Part shown: positions 23,886-33,548 of the stretch, one piece after another
Numbering within the stretch: the first letter of the stretch is position 1
How the letters are laid out: every line of letters begins with the position of its first letter
Source of the DNA: a bacterium
Lineage (GTDB): Bacteria; Desulfobacterota; Binatia; UBA12015
Reading direction: 5' to 3'
NCBI GenBank assembly: GCA_030430245.1
Contig: JAUIFY010000020.1
Location: forward strand, 1-37,522
Length of the DNA: 37,522 bases
The notes under the pieces: generated by a model
What the model was told of the DNA's origin: nothing
What the model saw: the letters and a program-made list of their open reading frames with translations, nothing else
Database searches by the model: none
Program-made: the position numbers and the translations under genes

Positions 23886-24977
23886 ATGAGCGACGACAAG
23901 GCCAATCTCGAACGCGCGCGGGAAGCATTCCGTTCCGTAACGTACCCCGGCTTCCCCCGCGACATCGTGACGCTCGGCATGATCGCGGGTCTCGAGCTCC
24001 TCGACGGACGGGTGCGGGTGAACCTCCGGCTGCCCGGAGGCCGCACGGAGCCACCCGACGACCTGCGGCGCGACATGGAGGCCGCCCTGGCCCCCCTGGG
24101 GCTCGCGTGCGAGATCCGGACGGCCGCGCCGGCCGCGTCTCCGCCCGCCGGCGCGTCGCGCGCTGCCCCGACGCCCGAAGCCGACCTCTTGCCGGAGGTG
24201 CGGGCCGTTCTCGCGGTCTCCAGCGCGAAGGGGGGTGTCGGCAAGTCGACGGTCTCGACGAATCTCGCGTGTGCCTTCGCCGCGGCGGGCTTCGCGACCG
24301 GGCTCCTCGATGCGGACGTGTACGGGCCGAGTCTCCCGATCCTCATGGGTACCGAGGAGCGCCCGAAGGCCGCCGGGGGCAACCAGTTTCACCCGGTGGT
24401 CCGTCACGGCGTGAAGTGTATCTCGATGGGATTGTTCCTGGACGAGAAGTCGCCGGTGATCTGGCGCGGTCCCATGGTCGCGGGGCTCCTGCAGCAGTTC
24501 TTGCGCGACTGCGTCTGGGGGGCGCTCGACGTTCTCGTCATCGATCTGCCGCCGGGAACCGGCGACACCCAGCTGACGCTCGCGCAGCAGGTGCGGCTCG
24601 ACGGAGCGCTTCTCGTGACGACGCCGCAGGAGGTCGCGGTGCGCGACGTCGTCCGCGGACTGCGCATGTTCGCCCAGGTCCAGGTTCCGCTGCTCGGGGT
24701 GGTGGAGAACATGAGCCACTTCCGGTGTCCCGCGTGCGGTGCCGAGGAGGCGCTGTTCGGTCACGGGGGCGGTGAGCGCGTCGCCGAGGCGTCGGGCCTG
24801 CCGCTGTTGGCGCGTGTACCCGTCGAGCCCGACGTCCGCGCGCATGGTGATGCAGGCGAGCCCATCGTCTGCGCGGCGCCCGATTCGGAGGCGGCGCGCA
24901 TCTTCCACGAGCTCGCGACCACCGTCGGTGAGCGAATCGGTCTCGGGGCGGCCCGGACGTCGGCGCCCCACGCGTGA
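23886..24977 (+). CDS. mrp: Mrp/ApbC iron-sulfur cluster carrier ATPase
   Basis: 363 residues. The N-terminal MIP18-like domain (1-80; Ser17-Val18 onward, PGFPRDIVTLGMIAGLELL) precedes the P-loop domain. The deviant Walker A SAKGGVGKS is at 113-121, followed by LDADVYGPSLPILMG and VIDLPPGTGDTQLTLAQQV. The cluster-binding CPAC is at Cys281/284. These proteins carry and transfer [4Fe-4S] clusters in the cytosol. ATG start 23886; earlier in-frame sequence is antisense to ispB. Followed by the flippase-like gene with a 4-base overlap. Confidence 0.95.
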   Translation: MSDDKANLERAREAFRSVTYPGFPRDIVTLGMIAGLELLDGRVRVNLRLPGGRTEPPDDLRRDMEAALAPLGLACEIRTAAPAASPPAGASRAAPTPEADLLPEVRAVLAVSSAKGGVGKSTVSTNLACAFAAAGFATGLLDADVYGPSLPILMGTEERPKAAGGNQFHPVVRHGVKCISMGLFLDEKSPVIWRGPMVAGLLQQFLRDCVWGALDVLVIDLPPGTGDTQLTLAQQVRLDGALLVTTPQEVAVRDVVRGLRMFAQVQVPLLGVVENMSHFRCPACGAEEALFGHGGGERVAEASGLPLLARVPVEPDVRAHGDAGEPIVCAAPDSEAARIFHELATTVGERIGLGAARTSAPHA

Positions 24978-25969
24978 GTCGCGCGGTTCAGATCGCGGTC
25001 TCGCTGCTCATCACGGCGGCGGCTCTGTGGTACAGCCTGCACGGAGTCGAGTTCGGGCAGTTCCTGCACGATCTGCAAGACGCACGCTGGATCTGGATTG
25101 GCCCGATCGCTCTCGCGGCGGTCGCGTCGCTGTGGCTGCGTGCGCTGCGTTGGAAGATCCTCCTCGAGACGCTCGGACCGCTCGGCGACACGCCGGTGTT
25201 CGACGCGACGAACATCGGCTTCATGGGCAACATGGTGCTGCCCCTGCGCGCGGGCGAGGCGATCAAGCCGATCGTGGTCGCCCGGGCGGGGCGCGTGAGC
25301 ATTCCCGCGGCGCTCGCGACGGTCGCACTCGAGCGCGTGTGCGACCTCATCATGCTCGGCCTGATCGGCGTGATCACCCTCGCGCTCGTGCCGCAGGCGG
25401 ACTTCCTGCAAGGCAAGACCAACGTCGTGCTCGCGGGGGTGGGCGTGGCGCTCCTCGGGATCATCGTGGTCATTCGCCTCGCGCCGTGGCTCGAGAAACA
25501 GCTCGACGTGGTCGCCGGCTGGCTCCCGGCGTTCCTCGGACGCATCGTCAACGAGGCCGGGCGCGGGTTCCTCCACAGCCTCTCGGGACTGGCGGACCTC
25601 CGGGTCCTGGTGCCGGTGTTTCTCTACTCCGCGCTGATCTGGATCGACGCGGCCGCGGGCTTCATGGCCGTCGCGCTCGCTTTGGACGTGGCCGCGCCCC
25701 TCATTCCACTGGGATTCGCTACGACGGTGATCGTCGCGCTCGCCGTCTCCGTTCCGTCGGCTCCGGGGTTCATCGGCGTCTTCTGGGCGGGATCGGAGCT
25801 CGCGTTGGGCCTGTTCGACGTCGACAAGTCCATGGGGTTCACGTTCGGCGTCCTCAGCTGGATCGTGCAGCTCATCGTCATCGTCGCGATGGGCATGTGG
25901 TCGATGTCTCGGCTCAACCTTTCGCTCGGTGACATGCGGAACGTGGCGTCGTCGGAGGAGGCTTCGTGA
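24974..25969 (+). CDS. Flippase-like (LPG synthase TM / UPF0104) membrane protein
   Basis: 331 residues with about eight hydrophobic segments. The hallmark is the N-terminal hairpin AALWYSLHGVEFGQFLHDL, then ALRWKILLETLGPLG and the region around NIGFMGNMVLPLRAGEA typical of the flippase-like domain family, as well as AGRVSIPAALATVALERVCD. Proteins of this type translocate polyprenyl-linked sugars or lipids, or accompany aminoacyl-lipid synthesis; the substrate cannot be named here. GTG start overlaps the mrp stop by four bases. Next gene is coaBC. Related by family to archaeal AglD-neighbour and LPG synthase N-terminal halves; the aminoacyl transferase half is absent. Confidence 0.85.
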   Translation: MSRAVQIAVSLLITAAALWYSLHGVEFGQFLHDLQDARWIWIGPIALAAVASLWLRALRWKILLETLGPLGDTPVFDATNIGFMGNMVLPLRAGEAIKPIVVARAGRVSIPAALATVALERVCDLIMLGLIGVITLALVPQADFLQGKTNVVLAGVGVALLGIIVVIRLAPWLEKQLDVVAGWLPAFLGRIVNEAGRGFLHSLSGLADLRVLVPVFLYSALIWIDAAAGFMAVALALDVAAPLIPLGFATTVIVALAVSVPSAPGFIGVFWAGSELALGLFDVDKSMGFTFGVLSWIVQLIVIVAMGMWSMSRLNLSLGDMRNVASSEEAS

Positions 25970-27204
25970 TGCTCGAGGGGAAGACGGTCGTCCTGGGCGT
26001 CTCGGGGGGCATCGCCGCGTACAAGGCGCCCGAGATCGTTCGCGCGCTTCGCCGCGAGGGGGCGCGGGTGCGTGTCGTACTCACGCGGGCCGCGCGCGAG
26101 TTCGTCACACCTCTCGCGCTTCAGACGGTCTCGGGCGAGCCGGTCGCGACCGATTTGTTCGACCTCACCCAGGAGTCCGAGATCGGGCACATCGATCTCG
26201 CCGACACGGCCGACGTCGTGCTGATCGCGCCCGCGACCGCGAACGCGATCGCGAAGGCGGCCGTCGGCATGGCGGACGATCTTCTGACGACCGTGCTGCT
26301 CGCGACCCGCGCGCCGGTGGTCGTCGCGCCCGCCATGAACGTCCACATGTACGAGAACGCTCTCGTTCGAGAGAATCTCGCGCGCCTCGTGAAGCATGGA
26401 TGGACCGTGGTCGAGCCCGACGAGGGGGCGCTCGCCTGCGGCTACGAGGGCCCGGGGCGACTGCCCGACGCGGACGTCCTGGTGGAGGCCGTCGGGTCCG
26501 CCGTGGCTCCGGACGACCTGGAGGGCGAAGCGGTCTTGGTCACGGCCGGGCCCACCCGCGAATCTCTGGATCCCGTTCGGTTCTTGTCGAACCGCTCGTC
26601 GGGCAAGATGGGATTCGCCGTCGCGCGGGCGGCGGCGCGGCGCGGCGCGCGCGTGGTGCTGGTGGCCGGTCCGTGCGGACTGCCGGACCCGCGAGGCATC
26701 GAGACGGTGCGCGTGGAGACGGCGGAGGAGATGGCCGTCGCCGTGCGACGACGGAGCCGCAGCGCGACGGTCGTGGTCGCTGCGGCGGCTGTCGCCGACT
26801 ACCGCCCTGCCAAGCGAGAGACCCAGAAGTCGGCGAAGAAGAAGGGCGCGATGCGGCTCGCTCTGGAGCCGACGCCCGACGTCGTGGCCTCCGCCGTCGT
26901 ACGGAAGCCGGGGCGCCTCGTCGTCGGGTTCGCGGCGGAGACGACGGACGTCGAGGAGCGGGCAAAGGCGAAGCTCGAGCGGAAGGCGCTCGACTTGATC
27001 GTCGCGAACGACGTGAGCGCCGAGGGCGCCGGCTTCGACGTGGACACGAACGTCGTGACCCTCGTCTCGCGCGCCGGGAGCGAGGCTCTCCCGCTCTTGT
27101 CGAAGGACCGGGTCGCCGACGCGATCCTCGACAGGATCGCGGCCCTGCGGGTTCGCCCGTCGAAGAAGCGGGTCGCTCGCACGAAGAAGCGTCGCGCGCG
27201 CTGA
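25969..27204 (+). CDS. coaBC: Bifunctional phosphopantothenoylcysteine decarboxylase/synthetase
   Basis: 411 residues. Two steps of CoA synthesis in one chain. The N-terminal flavoprotein CoaC has GVSGGIAAYKAPEIVRAL, VLIAPATANAIAKAAVGMAD and APAMNVHMYEN, with the active cysteine in ACGYEGPGRL. The CoaB half starts about residue 185 with VLVTAGPTRESLDPVRFLSN and RSSGKMGFAVARAA. A basic tail (KKRVARTKKRRAR) follows the domain and is an extra. ATG at 25969 shares one base with the upstream stop (TGATG) and has GGAGGAGG upstream; GTG at 25966 is an alternative. Last gene of the mrp run. Confidence 0.96.
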   Translation: MLEGKTVVLGVSGGIAAYKAPEIVRALRREGARVRVVLTRAAREFVTPLALQTVSGEPVATDLFDLTQESEIGHIDLADTADVVLIAPATANAIAKAAVGMADDLLTTVLLATRAPVVVAPAMNVHMYENALVRENLARLVKHGWTVVEPDEGALACGYEGPGRLPDADVLVEAVGSAVAPDDLEGEAVLVTAGPTRESLDPVRFLSNRSSGKMGFAVARAAARRGARVVLVAGPCGLPDPRGIETVRVETAEEMAVAVRRRSRSATVVVAAAAVADYRPAKRETQKSAKKKGAMRLALEPTPDVVASAVVRKPGRLVVGFAAETTDVEERAKAKLERKALDLIVANDVSAEGAGFDVDTNVVTLVSRAGSEALPLLSKDRVADAILDRIAALRVRPSKKRVARTKKRRAR

Positions 27205-27235
27205 GTCGCGCGGCGGATCGGGACGCCCAGCCGGG

Positions 27236-28126
27236 CTAGAGTCTGAGGGCGTCCTCCATCGAGGGGAGGGCGGCCGCGAGGATCTGCTGCTCGCGGGCGT
27301 CGTCGAGCGCTCCGCGTCGGGCGAGCGTGCGGAGTCGCTTGCGGATCATCTTCGCCCTCGCGAGATTCTCGGCGCCCGTCGGGTCGTCGGCCTGGCACGC
27401 CGCCGCCTTCCCGTTCTGCATCAGGTCGACGATGGCGTTCGCGCACAGGCCGTTGAAGCGCTCGATGTCTTCACGGGGGAGCGGGTGGCGCCGGCTGTCG
27501 GTCGCCTTCTGCATCATCGACTGCCAGTATTCGAGTCGCTGGAGGGCCAGGAGCGAGTCGAAGATACGCTTGTTCGTGCGAAACGAGAAGAGCGTGCGCT
27601 CGACGATGCGCTCGACGAGCTCGTCGCAATGGGGGTACAGGTTCGACGCGATCAGCGTGAGCAACGGCCATCGCTCCTCGGGCTGGTTCGCGTCGAAGCG
27701 TGCCTCCCAGTAGACGTGGCGCATCGACGAGTTCCGGAAGCTCCGGATGAGTCGAACCGGCAGGTAGTAGTTGTGGGAAAAGGTGTCGCTCGCGAGGTGG
27801 GAGAGGTAGCCTCGCGCGAACGCCTGCTCGGCCTCGGTGGTGGCCCCCTCCAGCACCTCCCAGCCGGTGTTCCAATGGTGGCAGTGGGTGTAGAGGCTCT
27901 TCGTGAACTTCTTCGCTTGAACGATGTCCGCGCCGATGCAGCCGTAGAGGTACTCGTACGGGAAACGGGTCAGGAGCGCGGCGACGTCCGGGGGCAGGGC
28001 GGGGAGCCGTTCGAGCAGCATCGCCCCATGGACGAGGTGCGTCACCGGGCCCCACGCGAACGCGTCCGAGGGGACCAGGATCGATGCGACGACGGCGACG
28101 GCGAATCCGAGTGGTGACATTTTCAT
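27236..28126 (-). CDS. Secreted zinc-dependent phospholipase C homologue
   Basis: 296 residues. A signal peptide (1-24, ending PSDAFA) is followed by tryptophan 25, as in Bacillus and Clostridium phospholipase C where the mature N-terminal Trp binds zinc. Zinc ligand candidates are His30, Asp67, His84, the H-x3-D-x3-H set at His110, Asp114 and His118 (GYLSHLASDTFSHNYY), and HVYWE at His137/Glu141. This order matches the trinuclear site of the family. Substrate is unproven; the family is broad and the C-terminal membrane-binding domain of alpha-toxin is absent. ATG at 28126; a second ATG two codons later is possible. Divergent from the UDG gene. Confidence 0.85.
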   Translation of the reverse strand: MKMSPLGFAVAVVASILVPSDAFAWGPVTHLVHGAMLLERLPALPPDVAALLTRFPYEYLYGCIGADIVQAKKFTKSLYTHCHHWNTGWEVLEGATTEAEQAFARGYLSHLASDTFSHNYYLPVRLIRSFRNSSMRHVYWEARFDANQPEERWPLLTLIASNLYPHCDELVERIVERTLFSFRTNKRIFDSLLALQRLEYWQSMMQKATDSRRHPLPREDIERFNGLCANAIVDLMQNGKAAACQADDPTGAENLARAKMIRKRLRTLARRGALDDAREQQILAAALPSMEDALRL

Positions 28127-28151
28127 TGGGTAGCGTAGGATCTCGCCGTAG

Positions 28152-28913
28152 ATGTCACAAGACACGCGAAGCCTCGCGCGCGACCTCGCCGCGCACGTGC
28201 AGTGGATGGCGCTGTCGGGAGTCGATGAGATTCCACCGGGGCTCCCGTGGCCGGGCGGTGCCGCTGCAGGGGAAGTGCCGGACGGGGAAGGGGCATCCGC
28301 CCCCGCGGCGGTGGATGCCGGCGACGCGGGCGCGCCCGCGTCGGGACTCGTCGCGACGGACCTGGGTGGACTTCGCTCCGAGATCGGCGATTGCAAGAGG
28401 TGTCGGCTCTCCGCAGCGCGGACGCAGCTCGTGTTCGGGTCGGGGAATCCCGACGCGCGGATCGTCTTCGTCGGTGAGGGCCCGGGGCGCGACGAGGACC
28501 GGCAGGGACTCCCGTTCGTGGGGCGCGCGGGCGAGCTCCTGACGGACATCATCCAGAAGGGCATGAAGATCGATCGCTCCGAGGTCTACATCTGCAACGT
28601 CGTGAAGTGTCGGCCGCCCGACAATCGGAATCCCGAGCCCGAGGAGGTCGATGCGTGCTCGCCCTTTCTGATCCGGCAGATCGAACTCGTCCAACCCGAG
28701 GTGATCGTCGCGCTCGGGAAGTTCGCCGCGCAGACGCTGTTGCAGACGACGACTCCGATCACGCGGCTCCGTGGTCGGTGGCACGAGTATCGCGGAGTCC
28801 CGCTGATGCCGACGTTCCACCCGGCCCATCTGCTTCGGAACCCGGCGTTCAAGAGAGAGGTGTGGGAAGACATCAAGCAGGTGATGCAGCGCCTCGGCAT
28901 GAGTGCGGCGTGA
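28152..28913 (+). CDS. Family 4 uracil-DNA glycosylase with [4Fe-4S] cluster
   Basis: 253 residues. The N-terminal 70 residues are Ala/Gly/Pro-rich and linker-like. The catalytic domain carries cluster cysteines Cys81, Cys84, Cys153 and Cys169, the motif GEGPGRDED at 108-116 (uracil binding), GLPFVGRAG (119-127) and the second motif HPAHLLRN at 223-230. It removes uracil formed by cytosine deamination, useful in GC-rich genomes. ATG start 28152. The stop overlaps the GTG of the NfeD protease gene (GTGA), so the two are coupled. Confidence 0.93.
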   Translation: MSQDTRSLARDLAAHVQWMALSGVDEIPPGLPWPGGAAAGEVPDGEGASAPAAVDAGDAGAPASGLVATDLGGLRSEIGDCKRCRLSAARTQLVFGSGNPDARIVFVGEGPGRDEDRQGLPFVGRAGELLTDIIQKGMKIDRSEVYICNVVKCRPPDNRNPEPEEVDACSPFLIRQIELVQPEVIVALGKFAAQTLLQTTTPITRLRGRWHEYRGVPLMPTFHPAHLLRNPAFKREVWEDIKQVMQRLGMSAA

Positions 28914-30238
28914 CGCGCACTCTCGCCGCCGCGGTGCTCCGGCTCGCGCTCGGTCTGGCGGTCGGCGTGGGGCTGTGCACGGCGCCCCGCGCGGCGGCGG
29001 CCGAGACGCCGCTGGTGGTCCTGATCCGGGTCGAGGGCGCGATCAGCCCGGCCGCGGCGGATTACATCGAGGATGGACTTCGGGTGGCCGAGGAACGCGG
29101 CGCGGCGGCGCTCCTCATCGAGATCGACACCCCGGGCGGACTCCTGTCGTCGACGAGGACCATCGTGAAGGCGTTGCTCGGTGCCGACGTTCCCGTGCTG
29201 GCCTACGTCGCACCGGCCGGAGCCGGCGCTGCGTCGGCCGGGGTCTTCATCGTGATGGCGGCGAACGTGGCGGCGATGGCGCCCGGGACGAACATCGGTG
29301 CGAGCACGCCGGTGCAGGGGTCTGGGCAGGACGTCGCCGGCGCGATGGGCGCGAAGGTGAAGAGCTTCACGACCTCGTTCGCGAAGGCCATCGCGGAGCA
29401 GCGTGGCCGCAACGTGCAGTGGGCGGCCAAGGCGGTCCGAAAGGCGATCTCCGCGACCGACCGCGAGGCGCTCGACAAGAACGTGATCGACCTGATTGCG
29501 ACGGACGTTTCCGATCTGCTCGCGCAGGCCGACGGCCGGAGCGTGATGGTCGGCGACGAAGAGCGCGTATTGCACGTGAAGGGCGCGAAGATCGAGCGGA
29601 TCGAGATGTCGCTTCGGCAGACGGTCCTGGGATTCCTCGCCGATCCGAGCATCGCCTACCTGCTGATGCTCGCGGGCCTCCTGGGGCTCTACCTCGAGCT
29701 CTCGAATCCGGGCACCCTCGTGCCGGGGCTCGTCGGAGCGCTCTGTCTCGCCATCTCCATGGCCTCGTTCCAGGTGTTGCCCATCGACACGACCGGATTG
29801 CTGCTCCTGCTTCTCGGGCTCGGTCTGCTCGTCGCCGAGCTCTTTCTTCCGAGCTTCGGCATCGTCGGCGGCGTCGGTGTCGTCGCGTTCGTTCTGGGGT
29901 CGCTGTTCCTTTTCGATGCGTCGGAGCCCGGTGTCTACGTCGACCGGACGCTGATCGGGAGCGCGGCGTCGGCCGTCGGGCTGGTGATGCTCGTCCTGGC
30001 GACTCTGGTGGTGAAGGCGATGCGGGGGCAGGCGACGACCGGTCGCGAGGCCCTGGTCGGCAGCATCGGTGAAGTGCGCAGTCGCATGGATCCGAAGGGA
30101 ACGGTCTTCGTGCACGGCGAGCTCTGGCAGGCCCGGTCGGACGTGGTGCTCGAAGAGGGAGACTCGGCGCGCGTCGTCGAAGTGGACGGACTCACGCTCC
30201 GCGTGGCTCCATTGGAAACGGAAAGGACGGATCAATGA
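28910..30238 (+). CDS. NfeD/STOPP membrane serine protease
   Basis: 442 residues. A signal peptide (1-31, ending PRAAAA) is followed by a ClpP-class domain with IDTPGG and the nucleophile region [14 protein letters not shown] (Ser109). Lysines at 149 and 151 are near the family's catalytic Lys. Hydrophobic segments (about 228-340) and a C-terminal NfeD OB domain (about 375-442) complete the long form. These proteases cleave stomatin/slipin partners at the membrane, and a slipin gene follows with a 4-base overlap (ATGA). GTG start coupled to the UDG stop. Confidence 0.93.
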   Translation: MTRTLAAAVLRLALGLAVGVGLCTAPRAAAAETPLVVLIRVEGAISPAAADYIEDGLRVAEERGAAALLIEIDTPGGLLSSTRTIVKALLGADVPVLAYVAPAGAGAASAGVFIVMAANVAAMAPGTNIGASTPVQGSGQDVAGAMGAKVKSFTTSFAKAIAEQRGRNVQWAAKAVRKAISATDREALDKNVIDLIATDVSDLLAQADGRSVMVGDEERVLHVKGAKIERIEMSLRQTVLGFLADPSIAYLLMLAGLLGLYLELSNPGTLVPGLVGALCLAISMASFQVLPIDTTGLLLLLLGLGLLVAELFLPSFGIVGGVGVVAFVLGSLFLFDASEPGVYVDRTLIGSAASAVGLVMLVLATLVVKAMRGQATTGREALVGSIGEVRSRMDPKGTVFVHGELWQARSDVVLEEGDSARVVEVDGLTLRVAPLETERTDQ

Positions 30239-30996
30239 CTCCGACGATGGTGTTCGTCGTCATCATCGTGCTGCTCGTGCTGAGCGGCGTGAAGATCGTG
30301 CAGGAGTACGAGCGTGGGGTGATCTTTCGCCTCGGTCGCGTCGTCGGCGTCCGGGGTCCCGGGATCATCATCGTGATTCCCCTGATCGAGTCGATCCAGC
30401 GGGTCGATCTGCGGACGGTCACGATGGACATCCCGGCGCAGGAGGTGATCACGCGTGACAACGTCTCGGTCAAGGTCAGCGCGGTGTTGTACTTTCGCGT
30501 CGTCGAGCCCCAGAACGCGGTCATCGCCATCGAGAACTACGTCTATGCGTCGAACATGATCGCGCAGACCACGCTGCGGAGCGTCTGCGGTCAGGTCGAG
30601 CTGGACGAGCTCCTCGCCGAGCGCGAGAAGGTGAACGAGCAGATCCAGACCATCGTGGACCAGCAGACCGAGCCGTGGGGCGTGAAGGTCTCCACGGTCG
30701 AGATCAAGGACATCGACCTGCCGGGAGACATGCAGCGGGCGATCGCCCGCCAGGCCGAGGCCGAACGCGAGCGGCGCGCGAAGGTCATCGCCGCGGAGGG
30801 CGAGTTCCAGGCGTCGCAGAAGCTCGCGGACGCGGCCGCGGTCCTGGCCCAGCATCCGATGGCGCTGACGTTGCGCTACCTCCAGACCCTCACGGAGGTC
30901 GCGGGACCCAACAACTCGACGACGCTCTTCCCCGTGCCGATCGATCTCCTCCGTCCCTTCGTCGACGCCCAGAATCAGGGCCAGAGTGAGACGTAG
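30235..30996 (+). CDS. Slipin/stomatin-like SPFH membrane protein
   Basis: 253 residues. An N-terminal hydrophobic anchor ([18 protein letters not shown]) precedes the SPFH domain, with [20 protein letters not shown] and [21 protein letters not shown] helical coiled region rich in [19 protein letters not shown] follows, then a short polar tail. Such proteins form oligomers at the inner membrane and are substrates of NfeD proteases. It lies directly after the NfeD gene with a 4-base overlap. Its last codons overlap queA by 11 bases. Confidence 0.95.
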   Translation: MTPTMVFVVIIVLLVLSGVKIVQEYERGVIFRLGRVVGVRGPGIIIVIPLIESIQRVDLRTVTMDIPAQEVITRDNVSVKVSAVLYFRVVEPQNAVIAIENYVYASNMIAQTTLRSVCGQVELDELLAEREKVNEQIQTIVDQQTEPWGVKVSTVEIKDIDLPGDMQRAIARQAEAERERRAKVIAAEGEFQASQKLADAAAVLAQHPMALTLRYLQTLTEVAGPNNSTTLFPVPIDLLRPFVDAQNQGQSET

Positions 30997-32029
30997 CCCC
31001 TTCCACTACGAGCTGCCCGAAGAGCGAATCGCGCAGGAGCCCGCGAAGGAGCGCGACGGCGCCCGCTTGTTGGTCGTGCGCAAGAGCGGGGCGGCTCCCC
31101 TCGAGCACCGACGGATCGTCGATCTCCCGCAGCTGCTCGCGGCCGACGACCTCCTCGTCGTGAACCGCAGTCGCGTGTTCCCGGCGCGTCTTCGAGCGGA
31201 GCGTCGGAGCGGTGGGCGGGTCGAGGTGTTGCTTCTCGGCGAGCGAGACGAGGAGCCGGGCCGGTGGCAAGCGATGGCCAGGCCGATGCGCCGTCTTCGC
31301 GCGGGGGAGCGGCTCCGCCTTCGTGGGCGCGATGGGGGTACGAATCACGAGATCGAGATCGTGGAGATCTCCGAAGGACGCGTCGACGTCCGTTTCCCCG
31401 CGGGCGTCGACGCGATCGAGCTCGCCGAACGCCTCGGGGAGACCCCGCTCCCGCCCTACATCCTGCGGCCGGACGGGCCGACCGGCGAGGACCGGGCGCG
31501 CTATCAGACGGTCTTCGCGCGCGAGGCCGGGTCGGTGGCGGCGCCGACCGCAGGGCTCCATCTGTCCGAGCGCCTGCTGGACGGCATCCACCGCCGTGGC
31601 GTGAAGCGCGCCGAGGTCGTTCTCCACGTCGGTCCGGCCACGTTTCTGGCCGGGCAGCCGGGCCGCGATGCGCTCGCCGTCGAGCCCGAGCGCTACGAGG
31701 TTCCGACCGCCACGCGCCGCGCGGTCGAGGCGACGCGGGGGAAGGGACGCGTGGTGGCGGTGGGGACGACGACGACCCGCGCACTGGAGTCGGCGGCACG
31801 CGCCGGCTGGCCCCCAGGCATGCGGGTGACCGACCTCGTACTGACGCCGGGCGCGGAGTTCTTCGCGGTGGATGCGCTGCTCACCAACTTCCACCTGCCT
31901 TCGTCGTCTCTCCTCGCCCTGGTCTGTGCGTTCGCCGGCACGGATCGCACGGAGGCGGCGTACCGGGCCGCGCTGGACGAGGGGTACCGGTTCTATAGCT
32001 ACGGCGACGCGATGTTGATCCTCCCTTGA
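30986..32029 (+). CDS. queA: S-adenosylmethionine:tRNA ribosyltransferase-isomerase
   Basis: 347 residues, full-length. It converts preQ1 in tRNA to epoxyqueuosine using SAM as ribosyl donor. The family features are [17 protein letters not shown] near the N-terminus, [20 protein letters not shown], and [38 protein letters not shown] and [13 protein letters not shown] at the C-terminus. GTG start 30986 overlaps the slipin gene by 11 bases in another frame. tgt follows 42 bases on, the usual queuosine pairing. Confidence 0.95.
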   Translation: MRRSPFHYELPEERIAQEPAKERDGARLLVVRKSGAAPLEHRRIVDLPQLLAADDLLVVNRSRVFPARLRAERRSGGRVEVLLLGERDEEPGRWQAMARPMRRLRAGERLRLRGRDGGTNHEIEIVEISEGRVDVRFPAGVDAIELAERLGETPLPPYILRPDGPTGEDRARYQTVFAREAGSVAAPTAGLHLSERLLDGIHRRGVKRAEVVLHVGPATFLAGQPGRDALAVEPERYEVPTATRRAVEATRGKGRVVAVGTTTTRALESAARAGWPPGMRVTDLVLTPGAEFFAVDALLTNFHLPSSSLLALVCAFAGTDRTEAAYRAALDEGYRFYSYGDAMLILP

Positions 32030-32071
32030 GGCTCGCGGCATTCGGGGTGGCTCCTTGTTACCGTTGTCGAG

Positions 32072-33238
<1,167 letters not shown>

Positions 33239-33242
33239 ACAT

Positions 33243-33548
33243 ATGAACGGAGGTCCCGAGCAGGCCGGCGCGCTCGTCCAGATGGCGCCGTTCGCGCTGA
33301 TCCTGGTCGTCTTCTACTTCCTCCTGATCCGTCCGCAGCAGAAGAAGGCGAAGGAGACCCAGGAGATGCTCGACAACCTGAAGGTCGGCGACCCGATCGT
33401 CTCGACGGGCGGAATCCACGGCAAGATCGTGAAGCTCGGAGAGAAGGACCTGCAGGTCGAGATCGCCCCGAAGGTCCAGATCAAGCTCGCGCGAAGCGCA
33501 GTCGGCCAGGTGAACCGTCCAGGCAAGGCCGAGGAGAAGTCCGCATGA
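33243..33548 (+). CDS. yajC: YajC, Sec translocase accessory protein
   Basis: 101 residues. One N-terminal transmembrane helix (about 14-31, FALILVVFYFLLIRPQQKK), then a small soluble domain with KVGDPIVSTGGIHGKIVKLG. YajC associates with SecDF in the inner membrane. ATG 33243 with GGGAGGGGAG eight bases upstream. The stop overlaps the secD ATG (ATGA). Confidence 0.95.
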   Translation: MNGGPEQAGALVQMAPFALILVVFYFLLIRPQQKKAKETQEMLDNLKVGDPIVSTGGIHGKIVKLGEKDLQVEIAPKVQIKLARSAVGQVNRPGKAEEKSA

